In this document: positions 12,081 through 24,439 of the stretch, piece by piece
How positions within the stretch are numbered: position 1 is the first letter of the stretch
Layout of the letters: each line of letters starts with the position of its first letter
Source of the DNA: Rhizophagus clarus
Lineage: Eukaryota > Glomeromycota > Glomeromycetes > Glomerales > Glomeraceae
Direction of reading: 5' to 3'
Assembly (NCBI GenBank): GCA_015698045.1
Contig: BLAL01000162.1
Coordinates: 62,001-126,000, forward strand
DNA length: 64,000 nucleotides
The notes under the pieces: model-generated
Database searches by the model: none
What the model saw: only the letters and a program-made list of their open reading frames with translations
What the model was told of the DNA's origin: nothing
Program-made: the position numbers and the translations under genes

Positions 12081-13815
12081 CAAGTCTTGATAATAATGAA
12101 AATGATAAAGTAGAAGATATAGAAACTGAAAGTGATATTTCTGATAAGAATAATAAATTAATAGGAATGAACAATAAATTTAAAGGTATAGAAGACATAA
12201 ATGATGGTATTATATATTTAATATTACATTGATAATCATGATTATAATTTTTAATTATTTTTTTATTTTAGACAAATTGATCTAAGGCTTACGCCTTTTA
12301 CATATAAAAGTACTTCATTCAATATTCGATATTGTATTTAATAAAATACTCGATAATATTAATTCTAATTTAACAATTTATAAGTTGAAAAAAAAAATTA
12401 ATGACATAATTTCTTTTAAACCGCAAAAATATGATACTTGCAAAAACAGTTGTATAGTATTTACATCATTATATGAAAGTCTAACAACTTGTCCTATTTG
12501 TAATGAAAATCGATTTGATGATAATAGTAAATCAGTAAATACAACATTTTTTTTCTCTCTAAAAGAACATTTAATAATTTAATATAAAGATAAAGAAAGG
12601 GCTGAAGAACTACAATATAGAAATACTTATTCTTAAACTAAAGAAGAAAATAGAGAAAATGAAAAAATATATACTGATATATTTGATGGGATATGAGTAA
12701 TTTAAATAAATTACATTTATGATTAAATGTAAAGAGCTATAGGATAATATATTTTCTGGGTTAATAGATTATATTAAGACTTATTACAAAAGGATTATTT
12801 TAAAGATGAAAGAAATATTGCATTATCTGGATCATGTAATGAATACTAAATTTTTAAACAAAAGACCAATGACTGTTGGATTGTATTATTAATAAATAAT
12901 AATTTGCATCCTTACATTCATGTAAAAAAAGAAAATCTTTTAGTAACGATAATAATATCAGAATCCTGTTTGCCAAAAGATTTTAATTCTTTTTTATATC
13001 CATTAGTAAAAGAATTATAAGTAAACTTATTCTAATATAATAAAAAATGATTTTGATAAAATTTTTTATTAAATTGTTAATTTGTTATTAAAAATTCTAG
13101 AAGGAGTTTCTTGTATAGATAGACATATAAATAAATAATTTATTTTACGTGCGCATTTATTAACCTGGATGGGAGATATCCCTGCATTAAACAAAAGCTT
13201 AAATTTAACTGGATATAACTTGTATAAGGCCTGCTGCTTTTGTATAATAGAAGGAATCTGTCATCCATTAAACTATTACATATACTACCCATCATCTGAT
13301 ATTATTTATAATATATGAAATCATGATGTTACTATCAATATGGCTAAATTAATTGATAATGAAACAATTAAAATTCAAAAAAATAATATGATAAAAGAAA
13401 CAGGCAGGTATATTTTTAAGTTTTGAAACCAATTACATTAAATAAAATTTTTATATTAAGTATTATTTTATTATAGGAATTAAAGGGTCAAATGAATTGC
13501 TTAATCTTAAAACAATCTTATTTCTGTGGTCTTTTCTGATAGACATTATGCATTTATTTTTCAAAAATATAGCATCAGCACACTGGACTGGTAAATTTTT
13601 CAATAATAGCCTAATGTCTAATGATTATGAATTATCAAAATCACAATAGGAAATTATTGGCATATAAATGAAAAAAATCAAAAAAGACATGCCTAATGAC
13701 ATAGGACGCCCTTTACAAAATATACATAAATATTATAATGGATATAAAGCAGTAGAATAGAGAAACTGGATTATTTTATTTTCATTACCATTATTAAAAA
13801 AATATAGTATACATA

Positions 13816-13972
13816 TGGGGTCTTTGCAATAGAAAGGTACGAAACTCAAAAAAAATTTTAAATTTACTTTATATGCTAATTATATTTTTTATACTAAAAT
13901 AAGTGTAAATTTAATATTAATTAAATTTTTATTTTTTTTTGAGTTTCGTACCTTTCTATTGTAAAGACCCCA
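13816..13972. mobile_element. 157-bp foldback TIR element inside the Tnp2-like gene
   Basis: The sequence from GGGGTCTTTGCAATAGAAAG to its near-perfect reverse complement forms arms of about 50 bp around an AT-rich loop, with TA on both sides. Transposase-like coding (FSLPLLKKYSI) stops at the left end and resumes shortly after the right end (GDQIL-type block), which shows it is an insertion. Confidence 0.75.
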
Positions 13973-15091
13973 TATATGTATTATGACTATTATTTATCAA
14001 TTTACGTTAATGAAAAGTAAAATTTACTTTTTATTTGTTAAATAGGCATCTTCTAGGGTGATCAAATATTGTAAAAGCTGTAAAGCTTTGTTTAGAACCT
14101 GTAATATCAGAAGATCAAGTAGATGATATACAACAATTACTTATAAAATTCTTGGATTATTATGAGAAGTAATAATATTTAATTTAATTTTTATTTTTTA
14201 TTTTCATTTATTTATAAAAATTTGTTGTTTATTTTTAAAAAATATTATCAGCATAATAATCAACGTTTAGTAGTATGTCAGATAAATTTTCACTATCTTT
14301 TGCATGTAGCAAATTGTATTAAGTATTGTGATCCTAGTTAGACCCACTGGCAATTTCTGATGGAAAGGATTTGTGATATTTTACAACCACTTGTTAAATC
14401 AAGACTTAACCCTTATAGTAATTTATCAAATATGTTTACCTTATTATAACAATTTTATTTGTTATCATTCTTTTCTATTTCTAAGTCCATTTTTAAAAAA
14501 AAATTGCCAAAACAATGGAATAATAAACAGGTATTTGGTGATATTGAAGAATATAAAGAAGAACTTTATTGACCTTCTATACATTATTCTTTATTAGGAC
14601 AAGAGTACAAATATCTGATTAAGTTTTATGAAATACCAAACTCAGAAAATGTAAAAAAAAAAATTTTATAATCAGTTTAATCGAGTTATTTCAAAATATA
14701 TTTAGTTTTTTTTTAAAAAAATTTATTAGGATATTAATAATTATAGCATGAAATATGAAAGACTAAGAATGTCAGACGGATAGTATGTTAGCAGTCATTA
14801 GATAAAAAAAAGAATAAAATTACAAAAAATAATTGCTGTGTTCAGATAAGAAATCCTTTATCATCATCATTATCATCAATTATATTATTGATTTATTATT
14901 GCTTGTAATTTAGATAAAACGTACAATAGATAAAGTTTCTCATAGATTAAATGCTCCTCCTCAACTCATGATTGTAAATATACTGTATATGGGATAGTAG
15001 ATTATTTTTTTGTACATAATTATAATGATAAAATACACATGCTTACTTATGTATAATTAACATCAAAAGTAATGGAAAATGAATATGAATA

Positions 15092-15991
15092 GGGCTTCGA
15101 TCAGTTTAGGTAATTACTGAACTGTACCGACCAGTTTTGGTATCAAAGCAGTTTCGGTTTTATGATTTATCGAACTGAAACTTTTAATTTCAGTATCGGT
15201 TTTGCGATTTACCGAACTGATTTACTGATAATAAAAACATTTTTTTTATAAGAAAAACGTAAATAATGTAGTTAAAAAAAATATTGCGAAACGTTTTTTA
15301 CATAAACGTTTGATATAAAAAATAACATTTCGCAATGTTATTTTTGCGAAACTTGTAAAAAATGTTGCGAAACATTTTTTACATAAACAATTTGATAAAA
15401 AAAATAATATTTCGCAACGTTATTTTTGTGGAACTTGTAAAAAATGTTGCGAAACGTTTTTTACATAAACAATTTATTATGAAAAATAACATTTCGCACT
15501 GTTATTTTTGCGAACATTGTAAAAAACGTTGCGAAACATTTTTTACATAAATATTTGATATAAAAAAAATAATATTTCGCAACGTTATTTTTGCGAAACT
15601 TGTAAAAAACGTTGCAAAACGTTTTTTATATCAGAAATTTAATATAAAAAATAACATTTCACAACGTTATTTTCCTTTTTATTTAAAAATGTTGCGAAAC
15701 GTTTTTATAAAACAATTTAATATAAAAAAAACGTCTCATAACATTTTTTTGTCACTTTAATAAAAAACGTTGTAAAACGTTTTTTTATGAATGATTTGAT
15801 AAGAAAAAATCGTTTTGCAACTTTTTTTTGCTAAACGTTGTAAAACGTTTTTTTACTAAACTCGTTTGGTAAATCAGTTCGGTTTTCAGTAATTACCAAT
15901 CGGTTTCAGTAATCATTAATACCGATACTGATTAATTTGATTCAGTATCAGTTTTTGCAAAAACCAAACTGAACCGAACTGATCGGAGCCT
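15092..15991. mobile_element. 900-bp TIR element with GTTGCGAAAC hairpin array
   Basis: The ends GGGCTTCGATCAGTTTAGG and (reverse complement) AGGCTCCGATCAGTTCGG are flanked by TA. Subterminal parts repeat GAACTGA/TCAGTTCGGTTT motifs. The centre (15230-15860) holds about six copies of a ~110-120 bp unit containing GTTGCGAAACGTTTTTTA and its inverted partner ATTTCGCAACGTTATTTTTG. It splits the Tnp2-like gene just before its C-terminal block. The core motif matches the array in 6300-9503 although the ends are unrelated. Confidence 0.75.
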
Positions 15992-16580
15992 TAAATATAA
16001 ATGTAAATATTTTACTCAATTCAAATCAAAAGAATTTATTGATGTAAGGTGTATAAATCATTATGTAGGATTTACAAAAATAGATAGCAAGTATTTTATA
16101 ATTGATAGAGAAAATGCATTTGATAATGCTAATTGGGAAAATCTTGAATAAATTATCTTGTAACTGTTAACAGTAAATAATAAATCTGAATTATCATCTA
16201 TCTAGCATAAAAAACTACTGGTATTAATAAAGTTTAACTTATGCTTTGTTCTAAGACTTAATTAGTTACATTACAGTTACGTTACAATTACGTCAATTAA
16301 GTTTACAATTTTACTAGTTGCAGTATATAACTTGATTCAAATCAAATGCTTATTGTACTCAATTTGCGCTCAAATATGCTATACACAATTCACATACAGT
16401 AATTTAATAAATAAATATATATATATATATAATAACACGTATAAAATTGATGCGCACTTCACCAGTAGTTTAATAATAACGTGTATATTGATTGACACGT
16501 GCACTCACGTATATTCTTATAAAAGGTTCACATTTGCATTATTCTAACTTTAACTTAAACCCCTTTTTCTTATCTACAAC

Positions 16581-17495
16581 ATGTCTTCCATTAACAATAT
16601 TTTGTCTCCTACTGATTCAAATGTTCTTCTAAGTAAGGTATTAAGTATTAAGAATATTATATTGTTAATATTATTTCTATAACTATTTATTGCTTATTAT
16701 TTTAATATCATAGGAGGTTAAGCCAATCTATAGACCTATGTATAAATATAAATTACAAGATGCTATCAGCTTACAAAGATCAAAAGCAGCGCTGGCTCAT
16801 TTATTTAGTAATTATTTTAGCTTTTTTAATAAAGTAAAATTTATATTTATTTATCATTTTTTTATAATAGGAAATCATGTGAGAATGTCTTTATGAAAAA
16901 AATGTAAATTTTCATTCAAATTACAGAATCCAAAAGAATTTAGTAATATTCCAAGTTGTTTGTACTGTAAATATTGCTTTTCATTATTATTTTTTCTTTT
17001 CTGTAAAAGTTTATTGATAGCTAACTAACTTTTCATCATAGTTTAAGAAGAAAGCTCCCAATTTTTTTGTAATTACGGAAGATTGTGCTGTGAAAGAAAT
17101 GTTAATCAATACAATTCAAAGAAAATGTGGATTATAATAATTTTGTAAATTATTTGTTCTATTTCTGTTATTGATCATTTATTATTTTATTTTTAGGTTA
17201 TTATTTAAATAAAAAAAAAATTGCTATGGCATCACGATCTCTTCAAAAAGTGCAAAAAGAAGCAGAAGAAACATGACAAACACAGGAAGAAAGATTTTCA
17301 ATACTTCCTCTGCCACAAGAATCTTCTTTAGATCCAGTATTTCCTCAACCACAAGAATCTCCTCTAGAATCTCCAGTACTTCCTTTGTCACAAGAATCTC
17401 CTTTAGAAGAACACCAAATAAAAAAGAAAGATGTGGAAGAGAGAGAAAATGAAATAATATCAGTTTATACTACAATACTGGTAGATTTGTGTTAA
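16581..17495 (+). pseudogene. Decayed multi-exon gene with Pro/Gln/Glu/Ser repeats
   Basis: It starts at ATG 16581 (MSSINNILSPTDSNVLLSK), followed by GT-AG-bounded blocks: EVKPIYRPMYKYKLQDAISL, then QRSKAALAHLF (16714-16805), NHVRMSL with an in-frame stop then KCKFSFK (16872-16970), KKAPNFFVITEDCAVKEML (17046-17130), and a last exon (17220-17495) with repeats of LPQESSLDPV/FPQPQESPLESPV/LPLSQESPLEE. It is judged broken because of the in-frame stops near 16894 and 17274. The family is unknown to me. 16152-16580 upstream is AT-rich with a short (TA)n run and no gene. Confidence 0.35.
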
Positions 17496-17499
17496 ATAA

Positions 17500-18912
17500 C
17501 AAAAAGTAAAATTTACTCTTGTAATATTTCATCTGATAATAAAATAATGGTTATAATATACTATAATGCTGGTACAGTACTGGTAGATTGTTATTTATTA
17601 ATGCCCTCTAAAAATAGTTAAATGCAGATCTATTATGATTATTATGGCTAAAAATAGTAAACATTGCATGCAGATTTATTATTTATTATGACCCTTTTGT
17701 TTACCATTTAACTGTTAACACTTTTTATCTTCAGTATTATTTTTTTTATTAAAAATATTTTGCTTATGATTTTATTTTTTTAAAAAAGTAATGTGTTAAT
17801 TATTTATCTATAAAAGACTGTTAAACAGATATGAAAATAGGATATACATATATTTTTAGATTCTTTACCACACAATATCCTGTTATGAAGTTTGCTGATT
17901 CTGAAAATGGGTTAGTTACATATCTTCTTTACAACAGGATATAGTTGGAGCTTACTAGACTGTGATGTTACTTGTGGAAGATATTTGTCAAATTCTATGT
18001 TGTAATTGACAAATATTTCAAGACTATTTGTTATCAGTTGTAATTATCAGCATTTTTTTTTTTATATTCTGCAGCACAATGCAAAAGTTAATTTAGTAAG
18101 TATGTATCAGTCTTTATATTTATTGCTATTCCACAACTATTTTTTTACATTTTTACTTTTGAATATATATGTTAGACCAATATACCATACGTATTTTTTT
18201 TCATACGATATTCTTTTGGATAAGTAGATCTTAAGTTATTATAATAAGATATATATTTCTTTTCGTAATTATGCTATTTTTATTTAAATGCATATAGGCT
18301 AGTCATTTTTCAGAAGAATAGAGGCATATCTACCTAGTGCAATACAAATAAATAAATTTTAATAGAAATCCTAACTACTATTTTAAGCTTTTATCATTCC
18401 CTCTCTTTTTACAATTAAGAGTGCATCATCCAGTATATACTAGGTTCAAGACTAGGTCCAATCATAAAAAGCATCATTGTATTATTATACGAAATCTCAT
18501 GATTAAGACCTATTCCTAATATAACATTTCGACATGGACATGTAGACTTTTTAGTTTACGCTTAGTTTATTAAAAAAACAGCTAGTCAAGTGTAATTTTT
18601 TATTATTCAAATGTACACAACAAATAAGTTTATTATAATTAAAATAACTTTTAATAGTTAAGGCTTTAACATACCAAAAATAATTGACATATTATTAAAA
18701 TGTAATTAAACCATATTATTATTATTATATTATTAAAATGTAATTAAATCATGTTATTATTGTTGTTATTAAATATTCATTGCATAATCTTTTTATTATT
18801 AAAATGTACAATAAATATTAATTTATTATAGATTAAAATAATCATTAACACAACTAAAAATATATATTTTTTCGATTTGAATCATTATTAAAATGTATGT
18901 GAAGTATAATTA
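17500..18912. other. AT-rich intergenic stretch, nothing recognised
   Basis: Short reading frames (for example 18006-18227) are rich in Phe/Tyr/Leu/Ile, as expected from AT-rich noise. No splice-consistent gene or repeat with clear ends is visible. Confidence 0.5.
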
Positions 18913-18914
18913 TA

Positions 18915-19605
18915 CAGTAGATGCCAAAATAAATGCACCAACTTTAAATTAAAATTACAATACAAATTATCAATATTAATATAATAATATTATATTTATT
19001 TTAAAGTTAAAACCTAAAACAATATTTTGAAAACATTTATTTATTTAATTAATAATATAATTTTATAAAAATCACTTAATTTGTAAAAAAGTAAAATTTC
19101 AACTTTTTAACTAAAGCAGATATAGCAAAATAAATCCAAAATTCAATTCCTTGAGTAATAATTAGTTAGATTCCAAAAAACTTGAAGATTGGATCACTAG
19201 TTATTAAAAAAATTAAATTTTTAAATTAGTAATTTTAGTGATTTACATGATTTTTACTATAAAAAGTTATGATTTTCATAATTTTTTTATAATGTTTAAA
19301 TTTAATTTTTTTAATAACCAGTGATCCAATATTCAAGATTTTTGGAATCTAAGCTAATTATTACTCAAGGAATTGAATTTTAGCATTTATTTTGCTGTAT
19401 TTGCTTTAGTAAAAAAGTTGAAATTTTACTTTTTTACAAATTAAGTGATTTTTATAAAATTATACTATTAATTAATTAAATAAATATTTTTAAAATATTG
19501 TTTTAGGTCTTAACTTTAAAATAAATATAATATTATTATATTAATATTGATAATTTGTATTGTAATTTTAATTTAAAGTTGGTGCGTTTATTTTGGCATC
19601 CACTG
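18915..19605. mobile_element. 691-bp foldback TIR element (CAGTRGATGCCAAAATAAA)
   Basis: The left half is nearly the full reverse complement of the right half, with arms of about 330 bp that include TGGATCACTAGTTATT on the left and AATAACCAGTGATCCA on the right. TA flanks both ends, and the termini begin CAGT as in many Tc1/mariner elements. It has no coding content. It would fold into one long hairpin if transcribed. Confidence 0.85.
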
Positions 19606-19723
19606 TATTATATTCTTAATATACTAAAAATGCATTTTTAATATACTGATAACACAAAGTAAATTTTACTTTTTATATTCATTTATTATACTTAAATTAA
19701 AGTAGAAATTAATAATAAAATAA

Positions 19724-21738
19724 AGGGTGAATTTATTCCTCACCCTGGGTGAGATTTGATATTACTCACCCCTATCATGTGATATATACTTTCAATTAGC
19801 TAATTTTTGATTGGCTAATTTTTTTAACTTAAATTTATTCTCACGTAAATATAAAAAAAATTTAGAAGTTTCGCAATATAAAAACAACTTTTATGTTACA
19901 AAATATTTATGAATTTATTCCTTCGAAGTTTATTGAATAAAAGAGTAAAATACATTTATTTAAAACTAAAACTTAAGTTTATTGTATTCAAAGCCAAAAC
20001 TTTTATTTAACATGACTAGTGATAATGATGTGAAATACATATATATAGAAAAGTAATGAAACAAAAACAAAATAAACAGAAAAGGAGGCAAGATCAAAAG
20101 GGAGGGAAATAATATGTTTGATAAAAGCAGAAAAACGAAATGATGGTAGACGAAGAAACAAAATTAAAACAAAGGGGAAATGAAAAGGGAAGGGAACAGA
20201 AATGGAAAGGAAAGCAAAAGGATAAAAAGAACAAAAATTAACATAAAGGAAAAATGAAAAGGAGAAGGAATCGAAAATTAAAATAAAAGGAAAAACGAGA
20301 GGAGAGGAAACAAAAAAGGAAAAAATAAAGGAACAAAAAGGAAAATGAAACGACAATGAAAATAAAAAGTAAAGGGAATGAAAAAGGGAAAATGAAAGGG
20401 AAAACGAAAGGGGAAAGGGAACAAAATCAAAAATGAAATATAAACGAAAAGATGAGAGAAAAAAATTGTTAGTATCATAATGTAGTTAAAGGGATACAGT
20501 AAAAAAAGGAATGAAACGGAACACCCACCCCATTTTTGAAAAGATCCAGAAAACCTAAAAAAAACGTATCGCAAAAGGGAAGACGAAAGGTAAAGAGGAC
20601 AAAAACAGAAGACGAAAGGAAAATGGAAGGAAACCAGATGGAAAAATGGAAGGGGAAAGCGAAGAAAAAAAAAAACAAAAAGGGAAAAACAAAAGAAACA
20701 GATGGAAGGGAAATGAAAATGAAAATGGGGGAAAGAAATGAAAATGAAAATAAGATGGAAAGAAAAAGGAAAGGGAATGAAAAAGGGAAAAATGAAAGGG
20801 AAAATAAAAGGGTAAAGGGAACAAAATCAAAAATGAGACGAAAACGAAAATGAAAAGAGGAAAGAAAAATTTTTGTTAGTAATGAAGATAAAGGGATACA
20901 GTGAAAAAAGGAATGAAACGGAACACCCACCTTATTTTTGAAAAGATCCAGAAAACCTAAAAAAAAAACGTGTAGGAAAAGGAAAAACGAAAGGTAAAGA
21001 GGACAAAAACAGAAGACGAAAGGAAAAGGGATGGAAAACGGATGGAAAAATGGAAGGGAAAGCGAAGAAAAATGAAAAATAGAAGGGAAAGCGAAGAAAA
21101 AAGGAAACAAAAAGGGAAATAAAAGAAACAGATGGGAGGGGAAACGAAAATGAAAACGAGGGGAAAAGTGAAAGGAAAAAGAATAAAGAAGAGGAAAATG
21201 AAAGAAAAAGGGAACAAAAATGAAAAAGTATCAAAATTAAAAATGAAACGAAGACCAAAAAAAAAGAAAAATGAAAGACTGTTGTTAGTATGAACACAAG
21301 AACAAGAGAATAAGACAAAAAAAGTGAAGCTGAACACCCACTTTCTGTTTCAAAGAGTTTCGACAAACCTAAAAAAAGAGAAAACTAGGAGCAGACGAAA
21401 TCTAAAAAAAAAAGAAGGAATGAAGGAATGAAATAAGGTTAGAAAACGAAACAAAAAAAAATTAGAAACAAAAAAAAATAACGTACGTTCGACGCGAAAC
21501 TGGAAGAACTTAATAAAAACCTAAGAAAGAAAAGAAAAAAAAATTAGGAAACAAAAAAAAAAAATGAAAACGTGAAAAGAAAAGAAATATCAAACCTTTG
21601 TCACAAAGCCAAAAGCTAACCAAAAAATAGAAACAAATAACTGGTCGATATGATGTAATTGTAAAATTTCATTGGCCAATCGAAATGTTTACACGTGATA
21701 GGGGTGAGAAATCACCTGGGTGAGAAATAAATTTTCTC
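19724..21738. mobile_element. 2-kb TIR element with a polypurine core
   Basis: The left end (19724-19830) carries ATTTATTCCTCACCC, CTCACCCCTATCATGTGA and GATTGGCTAATTT. The right end (21650-21738) carries the inverted counterparts (TTCATTGGCCAATCG, CACGTGATAGGGGTGAG, GGGTGAGAAATAAAT). Between them 20040-21600 is strongly purine on the plus strand. The precise ends and target duplication are uncertain. Long frames on both strands here encode only Phe/Ser/Leu or Lys/Glu/Arg low complexity and are not called as genes. Confidence 0.65.
20050..21560. repeat. Polypurine (GGAAAA-type) tract with ~400-bp higher-order repeat
   Basis: The plus strand is almost wholly A and G, in AAAGGGAAATGAAAA-like words. 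A landmark (GAAACGGAACACCCACC, then TTTTGAAAAGATCCAGAAAA) recurs at about 20515, 20915 and, more diverged, 21325, so there are at least three copies of a ~400-bp unit. Confidence 0.75.
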
Positions 21739-21984
21739 TAAAATAAATACATAATATTTACATTTAAAATATACTTAAATGGGCAAATTTTAAGAATGTT
21801 TTGTAAATTATTTTCATATCAAAAAAATTATATTTGAACATATTTTTGGTATTAATTACGTATATAATTATCTTACAAAAAGTATACTAAAATTATTCTT
21901 AAATAATACATTTATTAAACTTAATATATCCTTAAAATTCAGTATGTTTTCAGTATATTTTCAGTATACGATTTTTTTACTGGG

Positions 21985-22873
21985 CACAAAATTAATTAAA
22001 AAAATGTTGCAAAATATTTTTTAATAAAAATATCTGGAAAAATGTTTTACAACATTTTTTCATAAAATTAATTAAAAAACATTTCGCAACATTTTTTTCA
22101 TAAAACTAATTAAAAAAATGTTGCAAAATGTTTCTTTATTAATAAAATACACTAAAAAACGTTTTGCAACATTTTTCACAAAATTAATTAAAAAATGTTG
22201 TGAAATGTTTTTTTATTAATAAAAATATCTGAAAAAACATTTCGCAACATTTTTTCATAAAGTTAATTAAAAAAACATTTCACAACATTTTTTCATAAAG
22301 CAAATTAAAAAAATGTTGCAAAATATTTCTTTATTAATAAAATATACTAAAAAACGGTTCGCAACATTTTTCACAAAATTAATTAAAAAATGTTGTGAAA
22401 TGTTTTTTTATTAATAAAAATATCTGAAAAAACATTTCGCAATATTTTTCATAAAGTTAATTAAAAAAATGTTGCGAAATATTTCTTTATTAGTAAAAAT
22501 ATACTGAAAAAAATGTTTTGCAACATTTTTTCATAAAGCTAATTAAAAAAATGATGCGAAACATTTTTTATTAATAAATATATACTGAAAAAACATTTCG
22601 CAACATTTTTTCACTAAACTAATTAAAAAAAGTCACAGTAGTTTTTTATTAAAGATGTATTGAAAAAATGTTTTGCAACATTTTTTATTAGATTAAATAC
22701 AGTAAAAAAAAGTCCCAATTGTTTTTTTATTAAATTAGTTTTGGGTTAACAGGTCAATCAGGTTGGGTCAAACCTATAACCTAACCTGATACTGGGTATT
22801 AAATTTATGACCTGACCTGAATATTTTGGGTCAACCCAATTAATCTGAATTGATCCTTACCCATTCAGAGCTT
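21985..22873. mobile_element. Truncated TIR element of the GAGTTCTGAATGGG family
   Basis: The right end (reverse complement AAGCTCTGAATGGG) is followed by TA. It is preceded by ~130 bp of ACCTGACCTGA-type subterminal repeats and ~730 bp of TTGCAAAA/TTTCGCAAC inverted-pair array. No matching left end is found, so about half an element remains. The right end abuts a pogo-type transposase remnant. Confidence 0.65.
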
Positions 22874-22884
22874 TAAATACTATT

Positions 22885-23515
22885 ATAGATGGAACCAAAT
22901 TGTTTCTAATTTGCATTTTTAAAGAAAAGCAAATGTCATACAGAGAAAAAGTTCCTTCTGGTATGATTATGTGATTTCAAAATAGTGGATAGATAAATTC
23001 TAATCTGATAAAATATTATGTTGATTATCTTAATCATATAAGAAAGTCAAATAATCAATTCAGATATCCAATCATAATAATATATGACTTTTTTAGAGAA
23101 CATTTAGAAAAATCAGTTAAAGTAAGATTTAACAAAAGCAATATTGATTTAATAATAATTCCTGGTAGTTTAACTAGTATCTATTAATCACTTGATGTTA
23201 CGATTAATAAGCCATTCAAAGATAATCTCATAAGAAGTAACATCTCTAGATGTCTAGCGGTGATACTGGGTATATTGTAGCAGGAAATCTTTGTTATGCT
23301 AAAATAAGTGATATTTGTGAATGGGTAAAGCATACATAAAAAAATATTTCTAATAATATCATTATCAGTTCATTTAAAAAGTATGGTATATCTAATGCAT
23401 TAGATAGATCAGAAGATGATGCTATTTATGAAGAAATTGATAATTTTCTTAAAGAAATTGAAAATGAAAATGAAAAGAAGGAATTTGAAATCATTGATGT
23501 AAATAAAAATGAATA
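22885..23515 (+). pseudogene. Decayed pogo/Tigger-type (DDE_1) transposase fragment
   Basis: The plus-strand reading starting IDGTKLFLICIFKEKQM matches the central DDE_1 region. It continues EKVPSGMIM, YPIIIIYDFFREHLEKSVK (catalytic-Asp neighbourhood), NIDLIIIPGSLTSIY, SLDVTINKPFKDNLI and, after a frame change, IIISSFKKYGISNALD with EDDAIYEEIDNFL before TAA. Several stops interrupt it, and the N-terminal half is missing. The loss coincides with the TIR element ending at 22873. Family assignment rests on the recalled order of these motifs. Confidence 0.75.
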
Positions 23516-24439
23516 AAATTAGAAATTATTTTTGTATTTTACCATATACTGTATATCTTATAATAAAGCTAATAAAGTAAAAGAGATGCTTATTTTTGAT
23601 AGTGCTTATTTTTGATTTTTGCTTAATGTCATGTAAAATAAGAAAAGGTGCTTATTTTCAAGGAATGCTTAATTTTAATAAAATATGGTATGTATTTATA
23701 AATTTAATAACTTTTAACTAATACTTATTAGACAAAAATTATGCATGTATAATTTTACTAGAAATTTTACTAATTAAAAATTAATTATAAAATTAAGAAT
23801 TATTTTAAATATATGCATAAAGTAGAGCCAATTTTAAAATCCTTTCAGTAAAAATTTCAATCATTTACTTATGTAGAATCCCACATTTGAAAATAGCTTA
23901 ATGGCTCTATCTTTCTTGTCTGAATTACGAATTAATAATAATATAAATAATATTACTGATCATTTAAATAATTAGAATATGAGATTTTATTAGCGGCACC
24001 AGTTATAAATGGGGGATAAGTTTTCTGTTAAGCAATCATACCAAAGAATTAAGTATTTTGTGTTTTTCATATTAAAATAAGTTAAATGCTATTAAAAAAT
24101 AAGATTTATGTGATGCCACCATGATCGCACGTGGAAATGTGATATTCAAATGATTTACGAAGAATCGTCTACATTTTTTTAAATGCAAGAGTCCAAACAA
24201 GGCAAAAAAAAAAAAAAAACTACTATTAGAAAAAAAAAAGCTATCGCGTTTTATTACATTCTCACTATTCTTACTTTCGTCAGATCGTAGATCGCAAATT
24301 AGACGACTGCATTGCACATAAGTTTCGACTAGACCTTTTTAATTATTTCCATTTTTTTATTGGGATTATTTTTTGGGCCTTTTCTGGCCTTTTTCGCGAT
24401 TCTCTCTTCCTTCACCACACAACTTCGCATTGAAAAAAA
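23516..24439. other. Intergenic region upstream of the CAF1 gene
   Basis: AT-rich sequence with short unconvincing frames on the minus strand. The last ~300 bases are less AT-rich and probably hold the CAF1 promoter and 5' leader. No clear TATA box was found. Confidence 0.4.

Larger units (their letters stand above)
11524..16151 (+). pseudogene. Decayed CACTA/Tnp2-type DNA transposase gene
   Basis: Pieces in several frames and putative exons follow the order known for Tnp2-like transposases. The N-terminal block starts MQYFCSYCICKINPGSGKW. An Asn/Asp/Tyr-rich repeat follows (11850-12080). Then come a Cys block (KYDTCKNSCIVFTSLYES, CPICNENRF, 12430-12515), LLTWMGDIPALNKSLNLTGY with FCIIEG (13150-13250), FLIDIMHLFFKNIA (13535-13575), INFHYLLHVANCI near 14285, and a C-terminal block around 16020-16151 (FIDVRCINHYVGFTKIDSKY) ending in TAA. 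There are many stops and frame changes. Two TIR elements (13816-13972, 15092-15991) sit inside the gene. I could not find CACTA-type termini. Function is inferred from recalled family motifs. Confidence 0.6.

Noticed and set aside
20003-21366. Overlapping long reading frames on both strands
   Set aside because: They encode only Phe/Ser/Leu/Pro or Lys/Glu/Arg/Gly low complexity forced by the polypurine tract, lie in several frames at once and have no splice or family support.
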